Assembly: GCA_035528395.1 (NCBI GenBank)
Contig: DATKYR010000167.1
Coordinates: forward strand, 19,450 to 83,449
Length of the DNA: 64,000 bases
Direction of reading: 5' to 3'
From: NIOZ-UU13 sp035528395
GTDB lineage: Bacteria > Planctomycetota > Phycisphaerae > Sedimentisphaerales > Anaerobacaceae
This document shows, one piece after another, positions 43,118-51,846 of the stretch. Position numbers and translations under genes: made by a program. The stretch's first letter is position 1; every line of letters begins with the position of its first letter. Below the pieces are notes generated by a model. The model saw nothing but the letters and a program-made list of their open reading frames with translations. It ran no database searches and was not told the DNA's origin.

Positions 43118-45395
43118 CATTGACCTCGAAAGTCTTATACGTTGTATTGCCGACTGCATCGCTGACTTTAATTGTCAGTACATGGTCGCCTTGGAGTAAA
43201 TCTTTTTTCGCATCTATTTTGATGGTGAACTTCTCATCCGTAGTGTCATAAACCAAATCGTCCGGCACAGTAGCAATCCAGTCAGCGTTACTGTCGATTG
43301 TATATTCCAGTTTCCCAATCGCACTGAGCTCATCCTGAACCTCAATCTCGAAAATCCTGTACTGTCCGTTGCCTGTAGGGGCGGATGTTGTTATGTTCTT
43401 AACGACCGGCCCGGTGTTATCAATTACCACCGGGTCACTTATCCTGCTGCCGGTCAGCTTGGTCGAAGTGGTATTGCTTCTCTCGTCGCTTGCGGTTACT
43501 CTGACCTCATATCGACCATCTTCAACGGTCTTTGCGTCCCATTCGAAGCTGGCGGTATCGAGCTCGTCTTTCAGCTCGATCCAGTTTGTTCTGGCGAGCT
43601 TTCGGAAATCTATTTTGTAAATCAGATTATCGTCGTTGTCGTCTTTGGTTCTGTAGCTGATTTGGAAAACTCCTTCTTTGCCGGCCTTCGCAGCTCGTTC
43701 GACAGTTACCGATTCGACTTTTGGCGCCAGATTCGGCACAGTGCTGGCAATGGCAATCTCCCTTATAAGCGGGCTTTTACCGCTGTCTTTACTTTGCAGC
43801 ACAAGTTTATATTGACAGAACCTTCCCAGGGGGCAGTCAAGTTGTATCGGCCCTGCAATTTCCACCGGCTCGGTCCAATCTGAAAAAGTAGGGTCGTTTA
43901 CATCCTTGACGTTTCCACTGCGAGAAGCCACCTGTACTTTGCATCCTTGCGGAATATCTGCTTCGAGCTGCAGCTTGCCCCACTTGGCCGGCTGAGTGGC
44001 ATCGACAAGGTCGGAAGTGTAAGTCCCCTCGGGGGCAAAGCCGGACCCTAACTTTACCAGCTTCGCAGGATTTGCCGTCCCAAGGTACACATCATTGCCG
44101 GCCACAGCTATCGCTGTTACTTGTGATGCCTGCTCATCTTTATATATAACTGCTTCCTGCTCGGCGACCGGGTCGATGCTAAAAAGCTGGGCGCTGTTTC
44201 CGGTTCCGGCAAGCAGATTTCCAGCCTCTTCTGCCAGGCAGAAGAAGACAACAGCCTCGCTGAATATATCGTTCACGAAACCGTCTTTAGTTATCTTGTA
44301 TATTTGACTGGCTTTGTCCGGTTTTGCTGGTTTGCGGGCCGGCGGCTGTCCCTGGCCAGGTTTACCATTGCTTGGCTTTTTTGTATTTGCAATTTTAAGT
44401 TCGCGTCCGCCATCACTGAGGCTGGAGCTTTTGTCGTTTTCCTCCTCTGCCTCAGGACGACCGTTGGAAGGCAGTTGGGCGGCAAATTGCGTTTGGGCCT
44501 GAACAATCTTAGCGGATGTCGCCGCTGCATACAGACCACCTTCTCCGGAAGCCTCTGTAAATAATAGCGCTGTAATCTCCGGCTGTTCGCTGTCATATAA
44601 AACCGTCGCTTTTTTTGTACGCGGGTCTATTTTATATACGAGTCCTCGGCTGTCACTTCCCGCATAAATATAGCCATCTCCTCCGCTCGTGAGTGAGAGT
44701 ATGTTTTTGTCGAGACTATCGTAAATAAGCTGGGCTTTTTTGCCGAGAGAATTGAGTCCGTAAATCTTACCTTCCGGGCCAGTCCCCAAATAAATATTAC
44801 CGCTATAATCAACAGTTATCGCGAAGATATATTTAGCATCGTTCGGCTCATAAATAGTTTCCATCTTGTCGGCTTCGAACCGGCACAGTCTGCATTTTTC
44901 ACCGCTTATACCTGCCAACAACCTGCCGGAAACATCGGTTGCCATAGCGAAAATATGCTCGTTTGTCAGATGCTCCTCAGTATCGACGATTTTGCTGTCA
45001 GGTTCGTTTGCATCGTTTGGTTTTTTCTCTGCCTGGCTCTGCTCTGATTCCAGCGGATAAATCTTTGTCAGTTTGTTAAGGCTGTATTTGTAAATGCCGC
45101 CGTTGGGGCTTGTGCCGAAATAGACCGTTCCGCCGCTCACAACGAGACTGTTTATCGACCAAACGTCTCCCATATCCTCGAATTTCTCTTCCTCGACCGG
45201 CGTCTCGGCCGCCCGCCCGAGCTGGATAGTCCCTCGTGAGCTAATTACAACTTCTTCGGTTTGGCCCTTCAGAAAATCCGAACTGCTGGTATGACGTATA
45301 ACCTTACTGTTAACCGCTAAACAAGCGGAGCTTAAAACCAGACAGAGTAAAGCCGTAAAGGTTGATTCGTAATTAACGTGGAATTTATCACTCAT
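43107..45395 (-). CDS. Exported beta-propeller protein with Ig-like C-terminus
   Basis: I start at ATG 45395 (MSDKFHVNYESTFTALLCLVLSSACLA) with GGAGAG upstream; the longer frame has no support. A signal peptide is followed by a propeller-like region of about six blades (GTVYFGTSPNGGIYKYS, GNIYLGTGPEGKIYGLN, GYIYAGSDSRGLVYKID, NDVYLGTANPAKLVKLG). The C-terminal 250 residues contain Ig/cadherin-like strands (YRTKDDNDDNLIYKIDFRK, GDHVLTIKVSDAVGNTTYKTFEV). It is probably a periplasmic or surface protein; the ligand is unknown. Confidence 0.8.
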   Translation of the reverse strand: MSDKFHVNYESTFTALLCLVLSSACLAVNSKVIRHTSSSDFLKGQTEEVVISSRGTIQLGRAAETPVEEEKFEDMGDVWSINSLVVSGGTVYFGTSPNGGIYKYSLNKLTKIYPLESEQSQAEKKPNDANEPDSKIVDTEEHLTNEHIFAMATDVSGRLLAGISGEKCRLCRFEADKMETIYEPNDAKYIFAITVDYSGNIYLGTGPEGKIYGLNSLGKKAQLIYDSLDKNILSLTSGGDGYIYAGSDSRGLVYKIDPRTKKATVLYDSEQPEITALLFTEASGEGGLYAAATSAKIVQAQTQFAAQLPSNGRPEAEEENDKSSSLSDGGRELKIANTKKPSNGKPGQGQPPARKPAKPDKASQIYKITKDGFVNDIFSEAVVFFCLAEEAGNLLAGTGNSAQLFSIDPVAEQEAVIYKDEQASQVTAIAVAGNDVYLGTANPAKLVKLGSGFAPEGTYTSDLVDATQPAKWGKLQLEADIPQGCKVQVASRSGNVKDVNDPTFSDWTEPVEIAGPIQLDCPLGRFCQYKLVLQSKDSGKSPLIREIAIASTVPNLAPKVESVTVERAAKAGKEGVFQISYRTKDDNDDNLIYKIDFRKLARTNWIELKDELDTASFEWDAKTVEDGRYEVRVTASDERSNTTSTKLTGSRISDPVVIDNTGPVVKNITTSAPTGNGQYRIFEIEVQDELSAIGKLEYTIDSNADWIATVPDDLVYDTTDEKFTIKIDAKKDLLQGDHVLTIKVSDAVGNTTYKTFEVNVGE

Positions 45396-45502
45396 AGCAA
45401 CTCTCCGAAAAAATAACTGATTTTCGTAGTCATCCGGAAGCAAAGCGGAAGATTCTCGGTTATGAAAATGAGTTCTTCGCTTCGCTCAAAACCACAGACG
45501 AC

Positions 45503-47374
45503 TTATCGTTTTTCTACTGTTATCTTTATAACCTTTTTGTCTATAACCACTGTGCCGGTTTCTAAACTTCGCTCAATCCAATGTGAAAATGGCTGGATTT
45601 TCAGCGTCCTTTTAGCGTTTTGCAGGACCAAAACTTTGGTTGCCGGCAGGTCAGGCAGCTCAGCCTGCTCGAGGGCGACACCCCCGGGCGGCAGATCTAA
45701 AAGAAAATACAACTTATCTCTACCAATCCCCAAAGAATAATTAAGCGCCTCAATCAAATCCGGTACACTTTGCGCAATAAATTTATAAGGGACAGCTTTC
45801 AAAAGAAACCGCTCGTAATCCGGCGAGCCGCACACCGTCAGGTCATATCTTCCGGGTGCCAAATCTTCGGGTATTTCTAAGGTGCACTGGTATTTTTTCT
45901 TTCCCGCCAGAACGGATTCCACAACGACTCCAATCTTGATATTTTCACCGGCCTTGACCTTTGAATTGGACAAATCCAATGACCATATATGTGAAATAAT
46001 GTTCCTTGGCACGATGCGAATATCATAATCGATTGAATTTATACCAACTTCTTTGTACGGGTTATTCATAAGCAGCGCGACCGAGCCGACACTTTCCATT
46101 ATTAACTCAATCAGACCACGAGAGGTGGAGACGTTTTCAAAGTTAATTGATTCGGCATCCTCTAAATCGATAGCTACTTTGTATTCGACCATATGGTCCG
46201 GCGGAAAATCGCCGAGCTGAAAAGCCGCCCCGGCCACGGCAGATTGAAGCAGCAGTGGGGTAAGCAGCCGATTATTAGCAACTCGGCAGTTATATACACG
46301 TTTCTCGATGTCGTTGTAACGGTCTATTCGTATCGTCAATGGTATCGTTTTTGCTTTTGCGCCAATCCGCCCAAAGACGGCCATCGACTCGTCCATTGTC
46401 AAAGCCCCGACGTCTTCCAGAACGCTGGTCAACTTAAAAGAACGATATATGTTTGATACTACGGTGTGTACTTTCCCCGTAGCCATCGGCAAATCCACGG
46501 GGCCGTAACCGAGATAGCTGTGCCCGAAGCCATAAACCTTATCACCCCTGATTTCGGTTACCGTTCCGGAAACGGCCAGATTTATATCACCACTTACCAA
46601 CGGCACGATAAGACAGGCCCCGGGGATTAATTGCACCTTTTCAGCCGATACATCGGTGTTGCTTCCGCTTCCGCCGCCTGCGACAACCATCATTCCGAAG
46701 GGCTTGAACAGTTCATCCAGTTGCTCACGAATCCCACTTGTCAGGCCGGATGTAATCAGAAGGCACGGCAGCGGGCTGACCCCGCTCAGATTGCGGCTTC
46801 TCTTTTTCAGCTCGTTTCTAAATTGCCTGTCAACCTCGGTCAAATCAATAGGTTTGGAAAAATCGAATACTGACCATCCCTGCCCTGAACTTTGCCCGGA
46901 GCTTGAGACTTGCCCTCCGAGGCCTACCTTGAGCATTTCTGCGATTGGCGTTACGCCGTAGAGCGGGTCCTTTGCATAAGGCCACGCGTAAGCCAGCGCC
47001 CCGGCCAATCTGCCGTTAATATAGACCGGTGAGCCGCTGCACCCGGCCACAGGACCGGTGTGTATAAAACGCTCATCAGTACCGCTAACCAAAATCACAT
47101 CCAAACCAGGTTCAAAGTCGCGCACTACATCAACAACTTCCAGGCCGAACTTCTCGATACCGGCAACCCCATACTCCGTCAGACAATAAGCCTCCATTCC
47201 CGGCTTAATTTCATCAAGACTGATATATTTAGCCGGGTCCCAGATGCCTTCTAATGCACTTGACACCGCTGCTTCGGTTTTGCTTTGCAGGGCCGCGGCT
47301 GAAAAAACCAGTGAAAAGTAAAAAGTAAAAAATAAAAATGTTCGCCTTTTGCCCTTTACCTTTATTTCGAACAT
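45503..47374 (-). CDS. SpoIVB (S55) family peptidase, exported
   Basis: After the N-terminal hydrophobic segment, ISLDEIKPGMEAYCLTEYGVAGIEKFGLEVV and GPVAGCSGSPVYINGRLAGALAYAW match the S55 domain, with the presumed nucleophile Ser in GCSGSP. The C-terminal part is unrecognised. The signal peptide (EIKVKGKRRTFLFFTFYFSLVFS) is encoded almost entirely by heptad DNA (cagtgaa, aagtaaa, aagtaaa, aaataaa on the + strand). Its partner propeller gene lies downstream on the same strand. The function outside spore formers is unknown. Confidence 0.85.
   Translation of the reverse strand: MFEIKVKGKRRTFLFFTFYFSLVFSAAALQSKTEAAVSSALEGIWDPAKYISLDEIKPGMEAYCLTEYGVAGIEKFGLEVVDVVRDFEPGLDVILVSGTDERFIHTGPVAGCSGSPVYINGRLAGALAYAWPYAKDPLYGVTPIAEMLKVGLGGQVSSSGQSSGQGWSVFDFSKPIDLTEVDRQFRNELKKRSRNLSGVSPLPCLLITSGLTSGIREQLDELFKPFGMMVVAGGGSGSNTDVSAEKVQLIPGACLIVPLVSGDINLAVSGTVTEIRGDKVYGFGHSYLGYGPVDLPMATGKVHTVVSNIYRSFKLTSVLEDVGALTMDESMAVFGRIGAKAKTIPLTIRIDRYNDIEKRVYNCRVANNRLLTPLLLQSAVAGAAFQLGDFPPDHMVEYKVAIDLEDAESINFENVSTSRGLIELIMESVGSVALLMNNPYKEVGINSIDYDIRIVPRNIISHIWSLDLSNSKVKAGENIKIGVVVESVLAGKKKYQCTLEIPEDLAPGRYDLTVCGSPDYERFLLKAVPYKFIAQSVPDLIEALNYSLGIGRDKLYFLLDLPPGGVALEQAELPDLPATKVLVLQNAKRTLKIQPFSHWIERSLETGTVVIDKKVIKITVEKR
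47308..47372. repeat. Heptad repeat coding for a signal peptide
   Basis: cagtgaa, aagtaaa, aagtaaa, aaataaa, aatgttc, gcctttt, gcccttt words run through the first 20 codons of the S55 peptidase gene. Confidence 0.7.
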
Positions 47375-47426
47375 CTATACCCTTTCGTCTAATTATCAGC
47401 TAAAATTTAACCGATTAACAGACCTA

Positions 47427-47455
47427 TTGCAAGATAAAAGAGATTTTGCTATAAT
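47427..47455 (+). promoter_or_regulatory. Promoter of the TPR-rluD operon
   Basis: TTGCAA (47427-47432), a 17-bp spacer and TATAAT (47450-47455) are visible. The leader contains CGCTCC...GTCGCC...GGAGCG...GGCGAC (about 47469-47503), two interleaved inverted repeats that could form a pseudoknot. Confidence 0.75.
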
Positions 47456-47531
47456 GCTGATTTAAGTCCACGCTCCGTCGCCATAGCTTTGGAGCGTCGG
47501 CGACAATTGAATTCTGATAACGGAGAATAAA

Positions 47532-48455
47532 ATGAAAGCTGAGCACCGGCACGAACTAAAAACCAATGAATTAGCCGAATGGCTGAGCAACCTGCCGCAA
47601 TGGACGAAGGAAAATCTCACAACTATTATCATCATTTTAGCAGTGATCGTTGCGGCCTTAGCCTTTTATGTCCGGTACCGCTACAACAAAAGCTTAGTAG
47701 CCGACGAACAGCTCGAGTATACTAATCTGCTTAACCAGCTATCGGCCAGCAAGATGCAAGTTCTGAGTGCTCAGGCCCAGGGAAGAGACCTTTCGTTTAT
47801 ACTCCTTCAGCCCGCCAACAGTCTTGGAACCTTTGCCCAAAACGCCAAAAACGACCGGATGGCTGCTTTGGCCCTTATTAAACAGGCTGAAGCCCTGCGG
47901 ACGGAGCTGCATTACCGGCCCGGGACCGTAAGTAACGAGGATTTAACAAGCCAGATAAACCAGGCGAAGGCTGCTTACACCGAAGCAATCCAGACCCGCC
48001 TGCAGGGGACATCTAATCCGTCTTTAACGGCAGCGGCTGAATTCGGCCTGGGTCTCTGTGAGGAAGAGCTTGGTAACTTTGAAAAGGCACAGCAGGTATA
48101 TCAGATTATTGCCGAAAACCCTGATTTCGAAGGTACTGTAGCCGTCACTCAGGCAAAGCACCGCCTCGAGACAATGGCCGATTATAAGCAAAAAGTGATT
48201 TTCAAGCCGGCACCAGCTCCTGCCGCTGCTTCGAAGCCGACAATCCAGCCCCCTTTTCTGTCTTCGACAGAAGACAAGGGGGCGGTTGATGCAAATCTAC
48301 CCTCCGATTCTTCGCCACTTGGAGACGAGCTTTTGCAGAGCATAACGACGGGGGAGGCTAACCTGCCAGTTGATGTGAATCAGTCATCTCAGACGCCGAA
48401 AGTCCTGCCTGAAATCAACACTAAGGTCCCTGAACCAAATGTGTCCGTCAAATAA
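47532..48455 (+). CDS. Membrane-anchored TPR protein, YfgM-like layout
   Basis: A cytoplasmic N-terminus precedes one membrane helix (about 29-48, TTIIIILAVIVAALAFYVRY). A helical region follows with TPR-like units (ADRMAALALIKQAEAL..., AAAEFGLGLCEEELGNFEKAQQVYQIIAENPDFEGTVAVTQAKHRL), then a Pro/Ser-rich tail. The layout resembles YfgM/BamB-associated proteins; the role is not clear. It overlaps rluD by 17 bases, so translation is coupled. Confidence 0.75.
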   Translation: MKAEHRHELKTNELAEWLSNLPQWTKENLTTIIIILAVIVAALAFYVRYRYNKSLVADEQLEYTNLLNQLSASKMQVLSAQAQGRDLSFILLQPANSLGTFAQNAKNDRMAALALIKQAEALRTELHYRPGTVSNEDLTSQINQAKAAYTEAIQTRLQGTSNPSLTAAAEFGLGLCEEELGNFEKAQQVYQIIAENPDFEGTVAVTQAKHRLETMADYKQKVIFKPAPAPAAASKPTIQPPFLSSTEDKGAVDANLPSDSSPLGDELLQSITTGEANLPVDVNQSSQTPKVLPEINTKVPEPNVSVK

Positions 48456-49455
48456 TTCACAAAGTGAATTATCTCAGAGGTCGGATACCGCAAATGAGCC
48501 GTTGACCCTGCATGTCGGCAGCGCCATCAAAGAGCGCAGACTCGATAAGTATCTCCACAACCGTTTTAGTAACCTCAGCCGGCGTTTCATCCAGGATGCA
48601 ATCAAGGCAGGCTCAGTCAAGGTCAACGGCAAAATCGCCAAACAAAGCTTCAAACTGAATCCGGGTGACAAAATCGACTTGACACTGCCCAAACCACCCA
48701 GCAAAGAGATTTTGCCCGAGGATATCCCGCTGAACATAATTTATGAAGACTCTTGCTTAATCGTCCTGAATAAACAACCCGGCATGATTGTGCACCCTGC
48801 CCGTGGCAATACACACGGCACTTTAGTCAACGCACTTGTGTTTTATTCGGATAAGCTATCGAGCGGCCTCGGCGAATTTCGTCCCGGCATCGTACATCGG
48901 CTCGACAAAAACACGACCGGCGTTATGGTCGTTGCAAAAGATGATACAACCCAGTGGAAAATAGCCAGGCAATTCGAACGCCGTCAGGTCAACAAGAACT
49001 ATCTGGCCATCGTCCACGGCACGCCTGAGCTGACTGCCGACCGCATAAAAGTGCCGTTGGGTATCCATCCGAGGATTAGAGAGAAATACGCTATCAGACC
49101 GGAGATTGGAAAAGAAGCAATTACTTTTTACGAGGTCCTTGAATCTTTCCGGGGCTTTTCTCTGTTGAAGCTCGCGCCGAAGACCGGCCGAACTCATCAG
49201 ATACGGGTCCATCTCACATACATAAAGCACCCCATCGTCGCCGATGATATGTACGGCGGCAGCGTTGTTTATCCCTGGCAGTTGGCCGATGCCGAACCGG
49301 CCGTCCAGCAGCCTGTCATAAGCCGGGTCGCCCTGCACGCCCACATGCTCGAATTCAGACACCCGAAAACAGAGAAAATGGTAAAATTCGAAGCCCCCTT
49401 ACCTGAGGATATGCAAATCCTCCTCGATATGCTAAGAAAATACCGAAAAATCTGA
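48439..49455 (+). CDS. rluD: 23S rRNA pseudouridine synthase RluD-like
   Basis: An S4 RNA-binding domain (about 33-90, RRLDKYLHNRFSNLSRRFIQDAIKAGSVKVNGK) is followed by the RluA/RluD catalytic domain. GIVHRLDKNTTGVMVVAK contains the catalytic Asp, and LLKLAPKTGRTHQIRVHL also fits. It starts inside the 3' end of the TPR gene. Confidence 0.92.
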   Translation: MCPSNNSQSELSQRSDTANEPLTLHVGSAIKERRLDKYLHNRFSNLSRRFIQDAIKAGSVKVNGKIAKQSFKLNPGDKIDLTLPKPPSKEILPEDIPLNIIYEDSCLIVLNKQPGMIVHPARGNTHGTLVNALVFYSDKLSSGLGEFRPGIVHRLDKNTTGVMVVAKDDTTQWKIARQFERRQVNKNYLAIVHGTPELTADRIKVPLGIHPRIREKYAIRPEIGKEAITFYEVLESFRGFSLLKLAPKTGRTHQIRVHLTYIKHPIVADDMYGGSVVYPWQLADAEPAVQQPVISRVALHAHMLEFRHPKTEKMVKFEAPLPEDMQILLDMLRKYRKI

Positions 49456-49469
49456 CAACGTATGCTGTT

Positions 49470-49882
49470 TTATTCCTGTGGCGGTTTAGAAAGATCCGGC
49501 AATGCGTTTAATATGAATTCATAGATACTTCGGGCAATTCCGATTGCTTTGGCTGCCTCCTCTTTGCTGATGTCTCTGTGAGGCAAAGGATATCGTGAAT
49601 CGACCGCATAGGTCGTCAATATGCCCGCTCGGTCCTTGAATTGTTCAAGGTCGCCAAGCACAGACGTGCTGAGCTTAAGCAGATTGCTGATGTCATGCGT
49701 CTTTCCTGCCCTTACGTCATAAAAAGTCAACAACCCCTTGAGGCCTTCTCTGCACATTGTTGTGCGTGGAAGGCCGCCGCCCAGTACACAGGTTCCGAAT
49801 CGCTCATAATGAGCTCCGCCAATCGCAGGTCGTCATCGGCGCGCATAATCCACTGTCTTGTCATCTCGAGCTTAGGATCCAT
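49470..49882 (-). pseudogene. HEPN-domain gene broken by a one-base frameshift
   Basis: The upstream part (MDPKLEMTRQWIMRADDDLRLAELIM...YWAAAFHAQQCAEKA) and the downstream part (LKGLLTFYDVRAGKTHDISNLL...) are the two halves of a HEPN protein in different frames. One missing C in GCCTCAAGG (about 49745) would restore A-L-K-G-L-L, so a single deletion, sequencing error or programmed shift is likely. HEPN proteins pair with MNT nucleotidyltransferases as toxin-antitoxin modules. The start ATG 49882 overlaps the MNT stop. The C-terminus resembles the trkA tail. Confidence 0.7.
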
Positions 49883-50195
49883 AGACAATCCTGCCCTCAC
49901 AAAGAGCTTCATTCATTATGGTGTTCTTCACCTGGCCATACCTATTGAACTGTTTTTCGGTACAGACAATTAAATCCAGTGGGATTTGAAGGCCCCAGAG
50001 ACTTTTCCTTCCTTCAATGGTGATTTCCCGCGTCGATTTATCTGTGTCGCGTACCACAGCCAGTAAATCGACATCGCTGTCGTCGTCAGCGTTGCCCACA
50101 GCGTGTGAGCCAAAAAGATAAATCCTCTCCGGGTGTATTGACTCGGCCAATCGCTTGGTAATTTCATCGAGCAATTCTGTAGAAATCTCTTTCAT
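49872..50195 (-). CDS. MNT-type nucleotidyltransferase (antitoxin of a HEPN/MNT pair)
   Basis: The 107 residues carry the minimal nucleotidyltransferase motif GSHAVGNADDDSDVDLLAVV (GSx10DxD). In such pairs the MNT protein AMPylates and blocks the HEPN RNase. The gene overlaps the start of the HEPN frame by 11 bases. With the HEPN gene frameshifted, the module may be inactive. Confidence 0.8.
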   Translation of the reverse strand: MKEISTELLDEITKRLAESIHPERIYLFGSHAVGNADDDSDVDLLAVVRDTDKSTREITIEGRKSLWGLQIPLDLIVCTEKQFNRYGQVKNTIMNEALCEGRIVYGS

Positions 50196-50255
50196 AAATA
50201 CGCGACTCTTACTGAATTCTTTTCCGATCGAAATCGAGAATTTTTGTAATCGGCC

Positions 50256-50305
50256 TTATTCTTGCGGCAGTTTAGCTAAGTCTGCGTTGAAGCCGACCAC
50301 GATAT
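50256..50305 (-). pseudogene. Remnant of a trkA 3' end
   Basis: On the minus strand this reads ...VGFNADLAKLPQE then stop, against VAGSDADLAKLPQE at the true trkA end (51082). About 45 bp align at roughly 80% by eye. It lies between the two toxin-antitoxin modules. Confidence 0.6.
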
Positions 50306-50634
50306 TATGTACCTGAGGATAATACTTTTTCCGGAACAAGTCGAACCTCAACCCTGCAATGTAGCGCACTTGCGATGCGATGGAGCATGTTAAAGCTGTG
50401 GCCGCTATAATCTGCATCTTCCAAGCGACTTATCACAGATTGGGTAGTTCCGACCAATTTAGCCAACTGTGCCTGACTCAAACCCGCTTGCGTCCGAAGG
50501 TCATAAATCTGGCCTGCGATCTTCAATTTCTCTCGTTCCTCTTCCAGAGAAGCAAGCCGCTTTGGATCATCCTTAATAAAGATTTTGTGCAGTATTTTTA
50601 CGGCATCAGTTGTAGTTTTATTTTTCTTAGTCAT
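50305..50634 (-). CDS. HigA-like antitoxin, XRE helix-turn-helix
   Basis: The Cro/CI-type HTH lies at about residues 40-95 (IYDLRTQAGLSQAQLAKLVGTTQSVISRLEDADYSGHSFNMLHRIASAL). The N-terminal part is charged and helical. It lies 2 bases after the toxin gene in toxin-first order, typical of higBA modules. It should bind the operator upstream of the toxin gene. Confidence 0.85.
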   Translation of the reverse strand: MTKKNKTTTDAVKILHKIFIKDDPKRLASLEEEREKLKIAGQIYDLRTQAGLSQAQLAKLVGTTQSVISRLEDADYSGHSFNMLHRIASALHCRVEVRLVPEKVLSSGT

Positions 50635-50636
50635 GA

Positions 50637-51008
50637 TTAATCTTTCATTTCATAGCCATGTAGCGATGCATCCTGAATAAATCTATTTCTATACTCAATC
50701 GCTCTTTTTATCTCCGCCCTGGGAATTTTGTCGGTTTTAACCAACCCATGCGTGAGAAGTACGACGTTTTTTCCTACAAAGCAGTACAATATTCTGTACT
50801 GCACACCCTTAACTGTGGGGCGAAGTTCATAAATTCCATTGTCAATATAGTCGGCATATGGACGTCTCAGTTCGTGACCACTGGCAGCTAACAGCTCAAT
50901 CATCGCAGCACACTTGTCCTGTACTTTTTGAGGCTGCTTTTTAAGCCATTTAATCAACGGAACCGAACTGTCCTTATCTTGGTATACAATGACCTTTGTT
51001 TTTGGCAT
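50637..51008 (-). CDS. HigB/RelE-superfamily toxin (Gp49-like)
   Basis: The 123-residue protein fits the phage Gp49-like/HigB pattern: PLIKWLKKQPQKVQDKCAAMIELLAASGHELRRPYADYIDNGIYELRPTVKGVQYRILYCFVGKNVVLLTHGLVKTDKIPRAEIKRAIEYRNRF. Such toxins cleave mRNA on the ribosome. It is followed at once by the HTH antitoxin gene. Confidence 0.85.
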   Translation of the reverse strand: MPKTKVIVYQDKDSSVPLIKWLKKQPQKVQDKCAAMIELLAASGHELRRPYADYIDNGIYELRPTVKGVQYRILYCFVGKNVVLLTHGLVKTDKIPRAEIKRAIEYRNRFIQDASLHGYEMKD

Positions 51009-51029
51009 CCTTGCTCACGCATATATAAT

Positions 51030-51045
51030 ATCGCATATTTGCGAT
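51030..51045. promoter_or_regulatory. Palindromic operator of the higBA-like module
   Basis: ATCGCATATTTGCGAT is an inverted repeat with 6-bp arms about 22 bases upstream of the toxin start, where the antitoxin is expected to bind. Confidence 0.6.
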
Positions 51046-51081
51046 AATAGTGCAAGCAAAATCTGGGAATTCTGGATTTTT

Positions 51082-51771
51082 TTATTCCTGTGGCAGTTTT
51101 GCAAGGTCTGCGTCGGAGCCGGCCACCATTAGAATGTCGTCCTGATAGATGACGGTATTGGGCATAGGAACGTTTATAATTTTACTTTTCTCACTCTTTT
51201 TGCTTTTGCCGTGCTCACCCCGCTTAATCAAAACGAGGTTCACGTTATATTTCTGTCGTAGCTGCAAATCCATAACCGTCTTGCCATCGAAGCTGGCCGG
51301 CGCCTTTATCCGAGCTAAGCTGTAGCCGGGCGTGAAATCTATTTTCTCTCCGATTTGCGGTGCGATAAGCTTATATGCCCATCGTTGAGCCGATTCGATT
51401 TCAGGATAGATAACCTCTGAAGCACCTACTTTGGAAAAAACCTCGCCTGCAATCAAATCCTCTGCTCTTGCGTATATTTGTTTGACTCCCATTTGCCGCA
51501 GGTTCACGACCGTAAGAACCGCAGCCTCAAAACCGCCTCCTGTGCCTTGTCCTATACCGATGATGGCAACGTCAACCTTATCAACGCCCTGTGCTTTAAG
51601 CGCCTCTTCATCGGTGCTGTCGAGCCTGACGGCGTGACTTACCTGGTCCCGGATCATCTCTATCTCGTCCCTGTTTTTGTCAATTGCGATAACCTCCGCT
51701 CCGCTCATCGCAAGGGCGATGGCCAATTTCGTGCCGAACCGTCCCAGTCCTATTACAGCAAACCGCTTCAT
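51082..51771 (-). CDS. trkA: Potassium-uptake regulatory subunit TrkA/KtrA
   Basis: This is the RCK-domain protein that gates the membrane subunit. The Rossmann motif GLGRFGTKLAIALAMSGAEVIAID binds nucleotide. A C-terminal RCK_C part follows (SLARIKAPASFDGKTVMDLQLRQKYNVNLVLIKRG). A single RCK_N/RCK_C unit of 229 aa is of the KtrA type rather than the duplicated E. coli TrkA. The transporter gene lies upstream on the same strand. Confidence 0.9.
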   Translation of the reverse strand: MKRFAVIGLGRFGTKLAIALAMSGAEVIAIDKNRDEIEMIRDQVSHAVRLDSTDEEALKAQGVDKVDVAIIGIGQGTGGGFEAAVLTVVNLRQMGVKQIYARAEDLIAGEVFSKVGASEVIYPEIESAQRWAYKLIAPQIGEKIDFTPGYSLARIKAPASFDGKTVMDLQLRQKYNVNLVLIKRGEHGKSKKSEKSKIINVPMPNTVIYQDDILMVAGSDADLAKLPQE

Positions 51772-51784
51772 GGCATTAGCTCCT

Positions 51785-51846
51785 ATACTTTAGTTAATTG
51801 GTGAGTTGACTCATTACTGACCTCTCACTACTCATCACTTACCAAT
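51785..51846. repeat. Heptad-period repeat tract between trkH and trkA
   Basis: actcatt, actgacc, tctcact, actcatc, acttacc words fill the whole 62-bp gap. Confidence 0.65.

Noticed and set aside
49470..51045. Larger defence island
   Set aside because: Only two small toxin-antitoxin modules are present; DUF3800 at 57 kb lies apart among housekeeping genes, and no restriction, Cas, BREX or CBASS component was seen.
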